DNA from: an uncultured Pseudomonadota bacterium
Lineage (GTDB): Bacteria > Pseudomonadota > Gammaproteobacteria > Burkholderiales > SG8-39
Direction: 5' to 3'
DNA: 6,142 bases
NCBI GenBank assembly: GCA_903864555.1
Contig: CAIPGJ010000501.1
Coordinates: 1-6,142 of the forward strand
Numbering within the stretch: the stretch's first letter is position 1; each line of letters starts with the position of its first letter. The notes below the pieces were generated by a model. That model was not told where the DNA came from, searched no databases, and was given only the letters and a program-made list of their open reading frames with translations. Of this stretch, positions 1-6,142 are shown piece by piece. A program made the position numbers and the translations under genes.

Positions 1-1877
1 CCATCGACCCGCGCAGCCACCTGCGTGCCTGGGAGGGCGTGCTGGGCGCGGCCACCGCCTGCTATGCACCCGACCCGGTGGGCAAGACCGGCCGCCCCCT
101 CTACACCGCCATTCCGCATTCGTCTTCCTTTGGCGCCTTCCTCTCGGCCATGAGCATCGCCTCCGCGCTCAACGCACGTGAGCGCGACGGCCGCGGGCAG
201 ATCGTCGATGTGCCCCTGTTCAACGCCACCTTCAACGCCATCAGCAACCGCTGCATGAAGGTGTGGGACGGCCCGCGCTTTCGTGCCCTGCCCAAGGGGC
301 GGCATGCGCGCTGTGCCGATGACCGCTGGCTGATGTATGCGCCGGGTGACAAGAATTTCGGCGCCTTCCTCGACGCCATCGGCAAGGGGGAACTGAAACA
401 GCAGAAGCTGTCACCTGCCGCCATGGAGGAAGCCCTGGCCGACACGCTGCGCACGCGCACCGCGCATGAGTGGGAGCAGCAGATGCTCAAGCTCGGCATC
501 GAGGCCATGGCCTGCTACACCAGCGCCGAATGGCTGCACCATCCGCAGGCCGAGGCCACCGGCATCGTCGGCGACTTCGAAGACCCAGAGTTGGGCCGTT
601 TTCGCGGGCCGGCCATCAACGTCGGCCTCTCGGAAACGCCGGGCAGCGTGCGTCGGCCGCGTCCGCGCGTGGATGAGCATCGCGCGGAGATCCTGTCCGA
701 ACTCCAGCACAGGGATGTGCCGCCTCCGCTGGTGTCAGCCGAAGACCTGCGCGGCGCCCTCGCCGGCGTGAAGGTGCTGGACCTGTGCCTGTTCATCGCC
801 GGCCCCACCTGCGGGCGCACCCTGGGCGAATTTGGCGCGGACATCATCAAGATCGACAGCCCGCACCGCAACCCGGTCAACTGGCATGCCGACGTCAACC
901 GCGGCAAGCGTACCTTTCTGCTCGACCTGAAGCAGCCCGAGGGCATGGCCATCTTCTGGAAGCTGGTGGACCAGGCCGACGTGGTGCTGCAGAACATGCG
1001 CCTGGGCGCGGCGGAGAAGATCGGCATCGGTTATGAGCAGGTGAAGGCGCGCAAACCCGACATCGTCTACTGCTCCATCAATGCCTATGGCCAGAGCGGG
1101 CCCTACAAGAACTGGCCCGGCGTGGAGGTGATCTCCCAGGCCATGACCGGCATGCAGACGCGCTTCGGCGGCGACAAGCCGGCCATCGCCCCCTTCAATG
1201 CCACCGACTTCGCCACCGGCCTGCTCAGTGCCTATGGCGTCGCCGCGGCGCTGCTGCATCGCAAGCGCACCGGCCAGGGCCAGCATGTCACCAATGCGCT
1301 GGTGTACACGGCGAGCCTGCTGCAATCGCCCTTCCTGCAGGAATACGAGGGCCAGCAATGGGACGAGCCGCGAGGGCAGGACTGCCTGGGCACCGGGCCG
1401 CTGTACCGCGCCTATCCGGCCAAGGATGCCTGGGTATTCCTGTGCACCACGCGTGAGGAACTGAAAGCCTGCGAGCCGCTGGCCGACCTGGCCACGCTGG
1501 ACGATGCGGCCCTCGAAAAAGCCCTGGAAGAACGCCTGCCCACCAAGGCGGCGGACGACTGGGTGAAGCGGATGAACCGCGCCGGCATCCCCGCCCAGCG
1601 CGTGGTCAAGGAAGTGCCCGACCTCATGCTCGACCAGACCGTGGTGGCGCATGGCTTGTCGGTGACGCGCTTCCACCAGGAACATGGTCCCGTCACCACC
1701 ATCGGGCCGAGCGCGAAGCTCTCGCGCACGCCGGTGGCGTTGGGTCGCCAGTCACCGCTGCCGGGCTCGGATGCCGCGAGTGTGCTGGCGGAGATCGGGA
1801 TGGAGGACGAACTGGAGCGGCTGGTGAAGGCGGGGGTGGTGGTGATGGCGGGGGTGAATGGGGGGCAGTCGGTGTAG
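1..1877 (+). CDS. CaiB/BaiF family III CoA-transferase, fused two-domain form (5' end missing)
   Basis: Enzymes of this family move CoA between organic acids through a covalent aspartyl-CoA intermediate; a cytoplasmic role in carboxylate activation is expected, substrate unknown. The frame is open from nt 3 to the TAG at 1875-1877, so the true start is off the left edge and the internal GTG at 39 is only the first start-like codon. Two homologous halves are visible. The first (to about nt 690) has a GRGQ-type motif near nt 190. The second starts near nt 747 with the usual family opening (LAGVKVLDL, then GEFGADIIKID) and has TDFATG followed by RKRTGQGQ. The Asp of TDFATG (nt 1206-1208) is the expected catalytic Asp; the aligned place in the first half is Ser (nt 123-125, SSSFGAF), so only the second half seems catalytic. 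The C-terminal tail is Val/Gly rich. The IclR gene follows after 66 bp in the same direction. Family call firm; substrate not assignable. Confidence 0.93.
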   Translation, partial: IDPRSHLRAWEGVLGAATACYAPDPVGKTGRPLYTAIPHSSSFGAFLSAMSIASALNARERDGRGQIVDVPLFNATFNAISNRCMKVWDGPRFRALPKGRHARCADDRWLMYAPGDKNFGAFLDAIGKGELKQQKLSPAAMEEALADTLRTRTAHEWEQQMLKLGIEAMACYTSAEWLHHPQAEATGIVGDFEDPELGRFRGPAINVGLSETPGSVRRPRPRVDEHRAEILSELQHRDVPPPLVSAEDLRGALAGVKVLDLCLFIAGPTCGRTLGEFGADIIKIDSPHRNPVNWHADVNRGKRTFLLDLKQPEGMAIFWKLVDQADVVLQNMRLGAAEKIGIGYEQVKARKPDIVYCSINAYGQSGPYKNWPGVEVISQAMTGMQTRFGGDKPAIAPFNATDFATGLLSAYGVAAALLHRKRTGQGQHVTNALVYTASLLQSPFLQEYEGQQWDEPRGQDCLGTGPLYRAYPAKDAWVFLCTTREELKACEPLADLATLDDAALEKALEERLPTKAADDWVKRMNRAGIPAQRVVKEVPDLMLDQTVVAHGLSVTRFHQEHGPVTTIGPSAKLSRTPVALGRQSPLPGSDAASVLAEIGMEDELERLVKAGVVVMAGVNGGQSV

Positions 1878-1943
1878 CCGGCAAATGTGACGTAAGGTGA
1901 TCCTGAGATAAACCGCTTAAATGGCTGATCGCCGAGGAACGCC

Positions 1944-2741
1944 ATGCCCAAGGTGAAGCCAGCCGGTACCCAAAGTATTTCTCGTACGATTTCCATCTTG
2001 AAGGCCATCGCGGCTCGCAAGGATATTGGCTGGCGGCTCACTGATCTGGCATCACAATGCGGCCTTGATATTTCCACCACCTACAGGATAGTTGCCTGCC
2101 TTGCGTCAGAGGGACTTGTTGAGCAAAGAACCCGTGACCGACGTTATGTTCCTGGGCAACTCATGTTTGAACTGTCTCTGGCGGTACCCGCTTATGAGGC
2201 CTTCAGGTCCGCGATGCGACCTCAACTCATGCAACTGGCACGGCAGCTCGATTCAATTGCTTTCCTGTTCATTCGCTCAATCAATGAAGTCGTATGCATT
2301 GATCGGGTGGGCAGTTCATCGGCACAGCCGTTAACGGTCGTGGGAACCCGCCGTCCCATGGCGGAGTCGACGGCGGGAATTGCCATGCTCCTGAAGCTGC
2401 CTCCAGAGGAGCAGAGAGCACTTCTTGCCGCCAAGTACGACAAATGGTATCGAAGCTCTGTTCACAGAGTTTCGACATACAGAAGAATCCTGAATCGTTC
2501 ACGTAAATGCGGTTACGGCCTGAACCGGGGAAACCTGGTAGCCGGACTGGCCGGAATAGCCGTTCCCATCATGGATCACGAAGAAAGACCATTCAGTGCC
2601 CTGAGCGTGACTGGGCCAACAGACCATCTCCTGGGCGAGAATCTTGAGCGGGCCCACACAATGCTTGTTGACGCGTCCCGGAAGGCGACCCAACAGCATG
2701 AGGTGTTGATTGCCGCCTTGACGGACTACCGGCAGCGGTAG
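1944..2741 (+). CDS. IclR-family transcriptional regulator
   Basis: A DNA-binding regulator of 265 residues, the normal IclR length. Residues about 10-70 form the winged helix-turn-helix: SISRTISILKAIA leads into LTDLASQCGLDISTTYRIV (the HTH, about 32-50), then LASEGLVEQ and RRYVPG in the wing. Residues about 85-260 are the IclR effector-binding domain, with GTRRPMAESTAG (about 134-145) and the typical GLAGIAVPIMD (201-211). The ATG at 1944 is preceded by GAGGA at 1934-1938, a good ribosome binding site. Members usually bind small aromatic or aliphatic acids and control nearby catabolic genes. Candidate targets are the CoA-transferase just upstream and the CapA/Bug units to the right; which is controlled cannot be seen here. 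The gene is visibly less GC-rich than the CoA-transferase before it. It ends inside a hairpin and faces the convergent CapA-like gene 21 bp away. Confidence 0.95.
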   Translation: MPKVKPAGTQSISRTISILKAIAARKDIGWRLTDLASQCGLDISTTYRIVACLASEGLVEQRTRDRRYVPGQLMFELSLAVPAYEAFRSAMRPQLMQLARQLDSIAFLFIRSINEVVCIDRVGSSSAQPLTVVGTRRPMAESTAGIAMLLKLPPEEQRALLAAKYDKWYRSSVHRVSTYRRILNRSRKCGYGLNRGNLVAGLAGIAVPIMDHEERPFSALSVTGPTDHLLGENLERAHTMLVDASRKATQQHEVLIAALTDYRQR

Positions 2742-2745
2742 TCCG
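2722..2745. terminator. Hairpin between convergent genes, candidate terminator without a T-tract
   Basis: CGGACTACC (2722-2730) pairs perfectly with GGTAGTCCG (2737-2745) around a 6-nt loop, GGCAGC. The right arm contains the TAG stop codon of the IclR gene (2739-2741). No run of T follows on either strand, so it is not a classic intrinsic terminator. It lies in the short space between two convergent genes, where a symmetric hairpin could limit read-through or protect 3' ends from both sides. The pairing is seen directly; the function is inferred. Confidence 0.5.
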
Positions 2746-2762
2746 CCGGGAAGTGGCCCTCG

Positions 2763-3872
2763 TCAAGGCGCCTGCGTGACTACCACCTCATCGCCTGTGA
2801 CTGCAAAATGGTGGTCGAAACCCTCGGACGCCCATTCCATGTATCGGACTTGCTCATCGAAGCGGGGATCGCCCTTGTGCAGAATCTCGGGGCGAAGTTG
2901 CTTGTCGATCAGGGTGGGCAGGAATGACACCTTCTGTATGCCCTGGCTGGAGATTTCCGCCCGGACGACGAGGCTGTGCTTGGCATCCTTGCCATAGGCC
3001 AGATGTGGATACTCCGGATCGAGGGGGGTGCCGTAGGCCGCTTCGAATTCCTTGGCGCCTTTCTCCGACTTTGAAGGCGAACCCATGATGAAGTTGCTCA
3101 GGCTGTAGAAGCAGACCTTGCCCTTGTATACGCCGATGGCCTTGGGCACATGGGCGTGGTGTCCGACAATGAGGTCCGCTCCGGCGTCGAAGGCGGCCTT
3201 CGCCGCAGTGATCTGGTAGTCGGCGATCATGCGCGGAATGAAGTGGATGCCCCAGTGGTGGGAGACCACCACGGCATCCGCCTCCTGCCTGGCTTTTGCG
3301 ATGTCACTGATCATGCCTTCCAGGTCTTCCTCATAGGGGATGGTGACCACCTTGGGAGGCACACCGGCCTGATAGTCCTGCGAGCGGTAATAGGTGTGGG
3401 CCCGCAGCGGCGCCACGCCAGCCTTGTCCTTCTTCGCCGCGAACCCCTCGTTCAGCACCGAACAATAGGCCAGCATGGCAACGCGAACGCCGTTTGATTC
3501 GATGAAGGCCGGCTTGCGTGCCTCCTCCAGATTGCGGCCGCCGCCGATGACCTGCATGCCTTTACCGCGCAGCAGTTCGATGGTGTCGATCAGCGCGTCC
3601 TGGCCCCAGTCCATGGCGTGATTGCTCGCCACGGACACCACATTGAAGCCGCAATCGCCGAACACATCCGCCATGCGGGGGGGCAGGCGGCTGTGGCCGC
3701 CGCCGGAATGCACCTGCAAGGCACCCCGCTCCGAATAGACGCGCTCCACCTGCGCGAACCGGATGTCCGCAGTGGCAATCGTCGATTTGACCAGTTCGGA
3801 AAACTTGGACACCGGCTCGTGGATCGGTCCGACATCGCCGCAAGCGAGCAGGGTTGCATGTCTGGCACTCAT
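2763..3872 (-). CDS. CapA-family protein (PGA_cap, metallophosphoesterase-like), complete
   Basis: A 369-residue member of the CapA/PgsA fold family, related to calcineurin-like metallophosphoesterases. Family-type motifs in order: CGDVGP with Gly12-Asp13; VER near 42-44 (the usual place of NLE); ASNHAMDWG (82-90); SHHWG (204-208); VGHHAHVPKAIG (236-247); FYSLSNF (255-261), close to the usual YSLGNF. The start is a cytoplasmic-looking MSARHATLLACGD with no signal peptide or membrane anchor, unlike CapA of Bacillus capsule systems, and no CapB/CapC genes are near, so a capsule role is not supported. The ATG at 3872 follows GGGAGA on the minus strand, a strong ribosome binding site. It sits 61 bp downstream of the Bug receptor gene on the same strand, suggesting one transcript. 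It is paralogous to the partial gene starting at 5218. The intact motifs suggest a metal-dependent hydrolase, but the substrate is unknown. Confidence 0.88.
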   Translation of the reverse strand: MSARHATLLACGDVGPIHEPVSKFSELVKSTIATADIRFAQVERVYSERGALQVHSGGGHSRLPPRMADVFGDCGFNVVSVASNHAMDWGQDALIDTIELLRGKGMQVIGGGRNLEEARKPAFIESNGVRVAMLAYCSVLNEGFAAKKDKAGVAPLRAHTYYRSQDYQAGVPPKVVTIPYEEDLEGMISDIAKARQEADAVVVSHHWGIHFIPRMIADYQITAAKAAFDAGADLIVGHHAHVPKAIGVYKGKVCFYSLSNFIMGSPSKSEKGAKEFEAAYGTPLDPEYPHLAYGKDAKHSLVVRAEISSQGIQKVSFLPTLIDKQLRPEILHKGDPRFDEQVRYMEWASEGFDHHFAVTGDEVVVTQAP

Positions 3873-3933
3873 TGTTCTCCCTTTCGTGTCATTGGATCAG
3901 TCAGGCAGCCATGGGTGGCTACTGTACAGGAGC

Positions 3934-4911
3934 CTATTTGAAGGACTCGACATCGAGCCCTGGCATCTTGAACAGCTTGTCCCATTTCTGATATTCACGT
4001 TCGATGCTGCTGCGGTATTCCGCCGGGGTGCTCGGGGCCGCCGGCTCGACGCCGACGGCAACCAGCTTGGCGGCGAAATCGGGCATCTTGATCACCTGGA
4101 TCGTTTCCCGGTTGATGGTGTTGATCGCCAGCTCAGGCGAGCCGCCCGGTGCCCACAGACCGTAGATGTTGCTCAACTCATATCCGGGGAGACCCGATTC
4201 GGCAATGGTGGGCAGATCCGGCATGGCTGGCAGGCGTTCCTGGCTGGAGATGGCCAGAAGCCGCAGCTTGCCCGCCTTCACGTGCGTGCTCACCGAGCCG
4301 ACCGGCCCCAGCAAGACCTGTAGCGTGCCGCTGAGCAGGTCGGTCATCGCCGGTCCGCCGCCCTTGTAGGGAATGTGGGTGAGCTTCACGCCGGTCATCA
4401 GGTTGAACAACTCCATGCCCAGGTGGGCAATGGAGCCATTGCCCGAGGTGCCGTGATAAAGGGTGCCCGGCCTGCTCCTGGCATAGGCAACCAGTTCCTT
4501 TGCGTTGGTTATGGGCAGGGAGGCATTGGCGACGAGCGCGTAGGATTGCGTGGTCATCTGGACAGCCGGATCGAAGGCTTTCCTGATTTCCAGGCTGGTT
4601 TTCTTGAGCGCCACGCTGATGATCTCGGAATTGCTGCCGAGGAGCAGGGTATATCCATCAGGCGCTGCCTTTGCGACGGTTTCCATGCCAATGACGCCCG
4701 TGGCGCCGGCCCGGTTCTCCACGATGACCGGAGAACCTTTCAGGCGGTCCGTGAGTTGCGCTGCCACCATACGCGCCACGACATCCGTACCGCCGCCCGG
4801 TGCGTACCCCACCACGATGCGGATGACCTTGTTGGGAAAGGTGGCTATCGATTGAGCGTACGAAATGCTGGACACCATCAATGCAAGTGCAACACTGAGC
4901 GTGCGAATCAT
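3934..4911 (-). CDS. Bug/TTT-family periplasmic solute-binding protein (TctC-like)
   Basis: A 325-residue extracytoplasmic receptor of the tripartite tricarboxylate transporter (TctC/Bug) family; members bind carboxylates and related small molecules in the periplasm. Residues 1-20 are a signal peptide (MIRTLSVALALMVSSISYAQ), with a likely cut after SYA. Family landmarks: IRIVVGYAPGGGTDVVAR (30-47), VIVENRAGATGVIGMETVAKAAPDGYTLL (62-90), HIPYKGGGPAMTDLLSG (179-195) and GLWAPGGSP (251-259). The frame stays open upstream to 5091, but I choose the ATG at 4911-4909 because the signal peptide begins there and GGGGGAG lies just before it; longer starts would bury the signal peptide. No TctA or TctB membrane gene is in the window, so it is an orphan receptor, as is usual in Burkholderiales. 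The CapA-like gene follows 61 bp downstream on the same strand. Ligand unknown. Confidence 0.95.
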   Translation of the reverse strand: MIRTLSVALALMVSSISYAQSIATFPNKVIRIVVGYAPGGGTDVVARMVAAQLTDRLKGSPVIVENRAGATGVIGMETVAKAAPDGYTLLLGSNSEIISVALKKTSLEIRKAFDPAVQMTTQSYALVANASLPITNAKELVAYARSRPGTLYHGTSGNGSIAHLGMELFNLMTGVKLTHIPYKGGGPAMTDLLSGTLQVLLGPVGSVSTHVKAGKLRLLAISSQERLPAMPDLPTIAESGLPGYELSNIYGLWAPGGSPELAINTINRETIQVIKMPDFAAKLVAVGVEPAAPSTPAEYRSSIEREYQKWDKLFKMPGLDVESFK

Positions 4912-4917
4912 TTTCAG

Positions 4918-4924
4918 CTCCCCC
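4918..4924 (-). promoter_or_regulatory. Ribosome binding site fixing the start of the Bug receptor
   Basis: On the minus strand GGGGGAG lies 6 nt before the ATG at 4911-4909. It decides between this start and an in-frame ATG five codons upstream (4926-4924), which overlaps the motif itself. The protein starting here begins directly with a classical signal peptide. Confidence 0.75.
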
Positions 4925-4993
4925 ATCGTCAAACGTTTAATTGGAGTGTTTTCGTGCTTTTCAATAATGCACTGAACTGTAGAGATGCAGTAC

Positions 4994-5013
4994 ACCAAGT
5001 AGTGAAGCTTGGT
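4994..5013. promoter_or_regulatory. Dyad ACCAAG-N8-CTTGGT, candidate operator
   Basis: A perfect 6+6 inverted repeat with an 8-nt centre (TAGTGAAG) lies over the weak -35 of the rightward promoter and downstream of the upper leftward promoter candidate. That placement suits a regulator-binding site controlling both directions. The neighbouring IclR protein is a natural candidate binder, but the link is only inferred; short dyads also arise by chance. Confidence 0.3.
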
Positions 5014-5030
5014 CCGAGGCATTTTATAAT
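5002..5030 (+). promoter_or_regulatory. Candidate sigma-70 promoter for the second CapA-like gene
   Basis: A perfect -10 box TATAAT lies at 5025-5030. The sequence GTGAAG at 5002-5007, 17 bp upstream, matches TTGACA at three of six places, so the -35 is weak and an activator may help. Transcription would start near 5037. The -35 lies inside the dyad at 4994-5013. Confidence 0.4.
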
Positions 5031-5056
5031 GTAAAAGTTTTGCCACATGCCGACAA
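5028..5056 (-). promoter_or_regulatory. Candidate sigma-70 promoter for the Bug/CapA unit
   Basis: On the minus strand TTGTCG (5056-5051) and TACATT (5033-5028) are 17 bp apart, each matching consensus at four of six places. It overlaps the rightward -10 box, which would make the two promoters compete. An alternative minus-strand pair, TTGAAA (4964-4959) and ATTAAA (4941-4936), also spaced 17 bp, lies nearer the gene. I cannot choose between them from sequence alone. Confidence 0.28.
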
Positions 5057-5217
5057 CGCGCTTTGACATTCCCTGTGCATGGGGTCAACAACTCATTGCC
5101 CTCGCCTCATGGCTGTGGTTTTATGTCCTGAGACAAAGGCGATGATTTATAGTCAATGCATGACGTCGTTGATGCGCAGTGCTTTCCCCCTATTTCTTTC
5201 CATGAGAGACAGCGTAG

Positions 5218-6142
5218 ATGCCCAAAACATTGTCAATGTTGATCGGCGGGGACTGCGGTCCCGTTCACGGGCCCAAGGATGGATTTCCGGTCCAGGGCTA
5301 CACCGAACATGTACAGGCGGCGCTCGATGCAGCCGACATGCGTTTCGTCAACTGCATGAGGACCTATTCGGACCAGGGTGACACGCTTGAATCCCAGCCT
5401 CACGTTCGTCAGCCCATAGAAATGGCTGAAATCTTCAGCAATGGAAAATTCGATGCGGTCACCCTGGCCAACAACCATACCTACGACAGTGGACCGGAGG
5501 CCATGCTCAACACCAGGGCGCTGTTCAATGCCCGGGGCATCCAGACCACTGGTGTGGGAAGAGACCTGGCTGAAGCGTGCCAGGCGGCCATCATCGAAAA
5601 AGATGGTGTAAGGGTGGCTTACCTGGGCAAGTCTTCGGTCAGCCGGCCTGGCAGTGAGGCCGGCAAGGACAAGCCGGGCATTGCCACCATTCGAACCAGT
5701 GTTTCGTATGAGACGCGCGGCGAGAATGAACTGGTCAGGATCAAGACAGAACCCGATCCGGCCGACCTGGAAATGCTGCAGGAAGAAATACGGGCATTGA
5801 AGCGCAAGGTGGACATCGTCGTGCTGGCCTATCACGCCGGGGTCATCAGGGTTCCCCGGGTCATTCCCGACTACCAGGTGGCCGTCGCGCACGCCGCAGT
5901 GGACGCGGGGGCTGATCTGGTGGTCAGTCATTCGCCCCACATACCCAAGGGGATCGAGGTCTATAAAGGCAAGGCCATCTTTTACAGTATCGGTGTATTC
6001 GCCATGACCAAGACCTTTGCTGCCCCTTCCTGGGCGGCGCCTGCCTGGGTCCAGGGCGCCATTCGCGGTGCCACCGATCTGGATCCCGAGTACCCCTTCA
6101 TGCCGTATGGCAAGGATTGCACCAAGAGCCTGCTGGTCAAGG
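5218..6142 (+). CDS. CapA-family protein, second paralog (3' end missing)
   Basis: The first 308 residues of a CapA/PGA_cap-fold protein; by comparison with the complete paralog at 2763-3872 some 50 C-terminal residues lie off the right edge. The start is the ATG at 5218: a TAG stop sits immediately before it in frame, and a modest GAGAGA (5204-5209) precedes it. Motifs: GGDCGPVHGP (10-19), LANNHTYDSG (83-92), AYHAG (204-208), SHSPHIPKGIEVYKGKAIFYS (237-257), LDPEYP and YGKD (288-300). The last blocks fall at almost the same residue numbers as in the paralog. Several places differ from it: GHHAH is SHSPH, HHWG is YHAG, SNF is GVF, and VER is CMR. The His at 206, 238 and 241 and the NNH block remain, so activity may be altered rather than lost. 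No signal peptide is seen. It is transcribed away from the Bug receptor gene. Function unknown. Confidence 0.85.
   Translation, partial: MPKTLSMLIGGDCGPVHGPKDGFPVQGYTEHVQAALDAADMRFVNCMRTYSDQGDTLESQPHVRQPIEMAEIFSNGKFDAVTLANNHTYDSGPEAMLNTRALFNARGIQTTGVGRDLAEACQAAIIEKDGVRVAYLGKSSVSRPGSEAGKDKPGIATIRTSVSYETRGENELVRIKTEPDPADLEMLQEEIRALKRKVDIVVLAYHAGVIRVPRVIPDYQVAVAHAAVDAGADLVVSHSPHIPKGIEVYKGKAIFYSIGVFAMTKTFAAPSWAAPAWVQGAIRGATDLDPEYPFMPYGKDCTKSLLVK

Larger units (their letters stand above)
4912..5217. other. Divergent intergenic region with candidate control sites
   Basis: These 306 bp separate the leftward Bug/CapA unit from the rightward second CapA-like gene. They are clearly richer in A+T than the flanking genes, notably 4929-5040. 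I see no coding pattern and no RNA gene. The region holds candidate promoters in both directions around 5000-5056 and a 6+6 dyad at 4994-5013. The rightward leader from the 5025-5030 promoter would be about 180 nt. A TTGACA at 5063-5068 has no good -10 partner, but with GTCAA at 5084-5088 it forms a loose inverted repeat. The stretch 5092-5217 is otherwise unexplained. Confidence 0.7.

Noticed and set aside
39..41. GTG at 39 as the true start of the CoA-transferase
   Set aside because: The frame stays open to the left edge with sensible protein sequence, and the first transferase domain would lack its N-terminal part.
735..1685. Long open frame on the minus strand opposite the CoA-transferase (316 codons)
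   Set aside because: It is the mirror of a high-GC gene with clear family motifs on the plus strand; its translation is low-complexity, rich in Gly, Ala, His and Val, without recognisable domains.
2763..3872. Poly-gamma-glutamate capsule synthesis as the role of the CapA-like genes
   Set aside because: There is no signal or membrane anchor in either protein and no CapB, CapC or other capsule gene in the window.
3906..3921. Small inverted repeat AGCCA-TGGG-TGGCT between the Bug receptor and the CapA-like gene
   Set aside because: Only 5 bp of stem with a 4-nt loop and no T-tract; too short to claim a terminator or processing site.
4375..5034. Plus-strand open frame opposite the Bug receptor gene (219 codons)
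   Set aside because: It lies over a gene with a complete signal peptide and family motifs on the other strand, and its translation shows no known motif.
5063..5090. Promoter based on the perfect TTGACA at 5063-5068
   Set aside because: At 16 to 18 bp spacing the -10 place reads TCAACA, CAACAA or AACAAC, which match the consensus poorly.
4912..5091. N-terminal extension of the Bug receptor by about 60 residues
   Set aside because: The extension would place a classical signal peptide inside the protein and would run through the AT-rich control region; a strong ribosome binding site precedes the ATG at 4911.
5233..5940. Minus-strand open frame over the right-hand region (235 codons)
   Set aside because: The plus-strand frame from 5218 has a start, a ribosome binding site and strong similarity to the neighbouring CapA-like protein; this is its shadow.

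Overview
The window looks like part of a chromosome from a high-GC beta-proteobacterium, most likely of the order Burkholderiales. The main clue is an orphan Bug/TTT-type periplasmic solute receptor, a family hugely expanded in that order. It sits beside a class III CoA-transferase and an IclR regulator, a common mix in Burkholderiales catabolic islands. This placement is an inference from gene content and composition; no rRNA or other phylogenetic marker is present.

Layout, left to right. (1) 1-1877, + strand: the 3' part of a large fused CaiB/BaiF (family III) CoA-transferase with two tandem transferase domains; the 5' end lies outside the window. (2) 1944-2741, + strand: a complete IclR-family transcriptional regulator, 66 bp downstream and possibly co-transcribed. 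(3) A 9-bp hairpin over the IclR stop codon separates it from a convergent gene. (4) 3872-2763, - strand: a complete CapA-family protein (PGA_cap, metallophosphoesterase-like fold). (5) 4911-3934, - strand: a Bug/TTT solute-binding protein with a signal peptide, upstream of and probably in one operon with the CapA-like gene. (6) 4912-5217: a 306-bp, relatively AT-rich divergent intergenic region with candidate promoters in both directions and a dyad. (7) 5218-6142, + strand: a second CapA-family gene, paralogous to the first and running off the right edge.

How the parts may work together (inference). The Bug receptor would bind a carboxylate-type compound in the periplasm, the CoA-transferase would activate an organic acid to its CoA thioester, and the IclR protein would sense a related small molecule and control one or more of these units. 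The two CapA-like proteins do not belong to an obvious capsule locus: no CapB, CapC or glycosyltransferase genes are visible. Neither start shows a signal peptide, so they look like cytoplasmic members of the fold with an unassigned, possibly hydrolytic, role. The paralogous CapA-like pair placed on either side of a Bug receptor gene, with divergent control, is the most unusual thing here. There are no tRNA or rRNA genes, mobile elements or CRISPR arrays that I can see.
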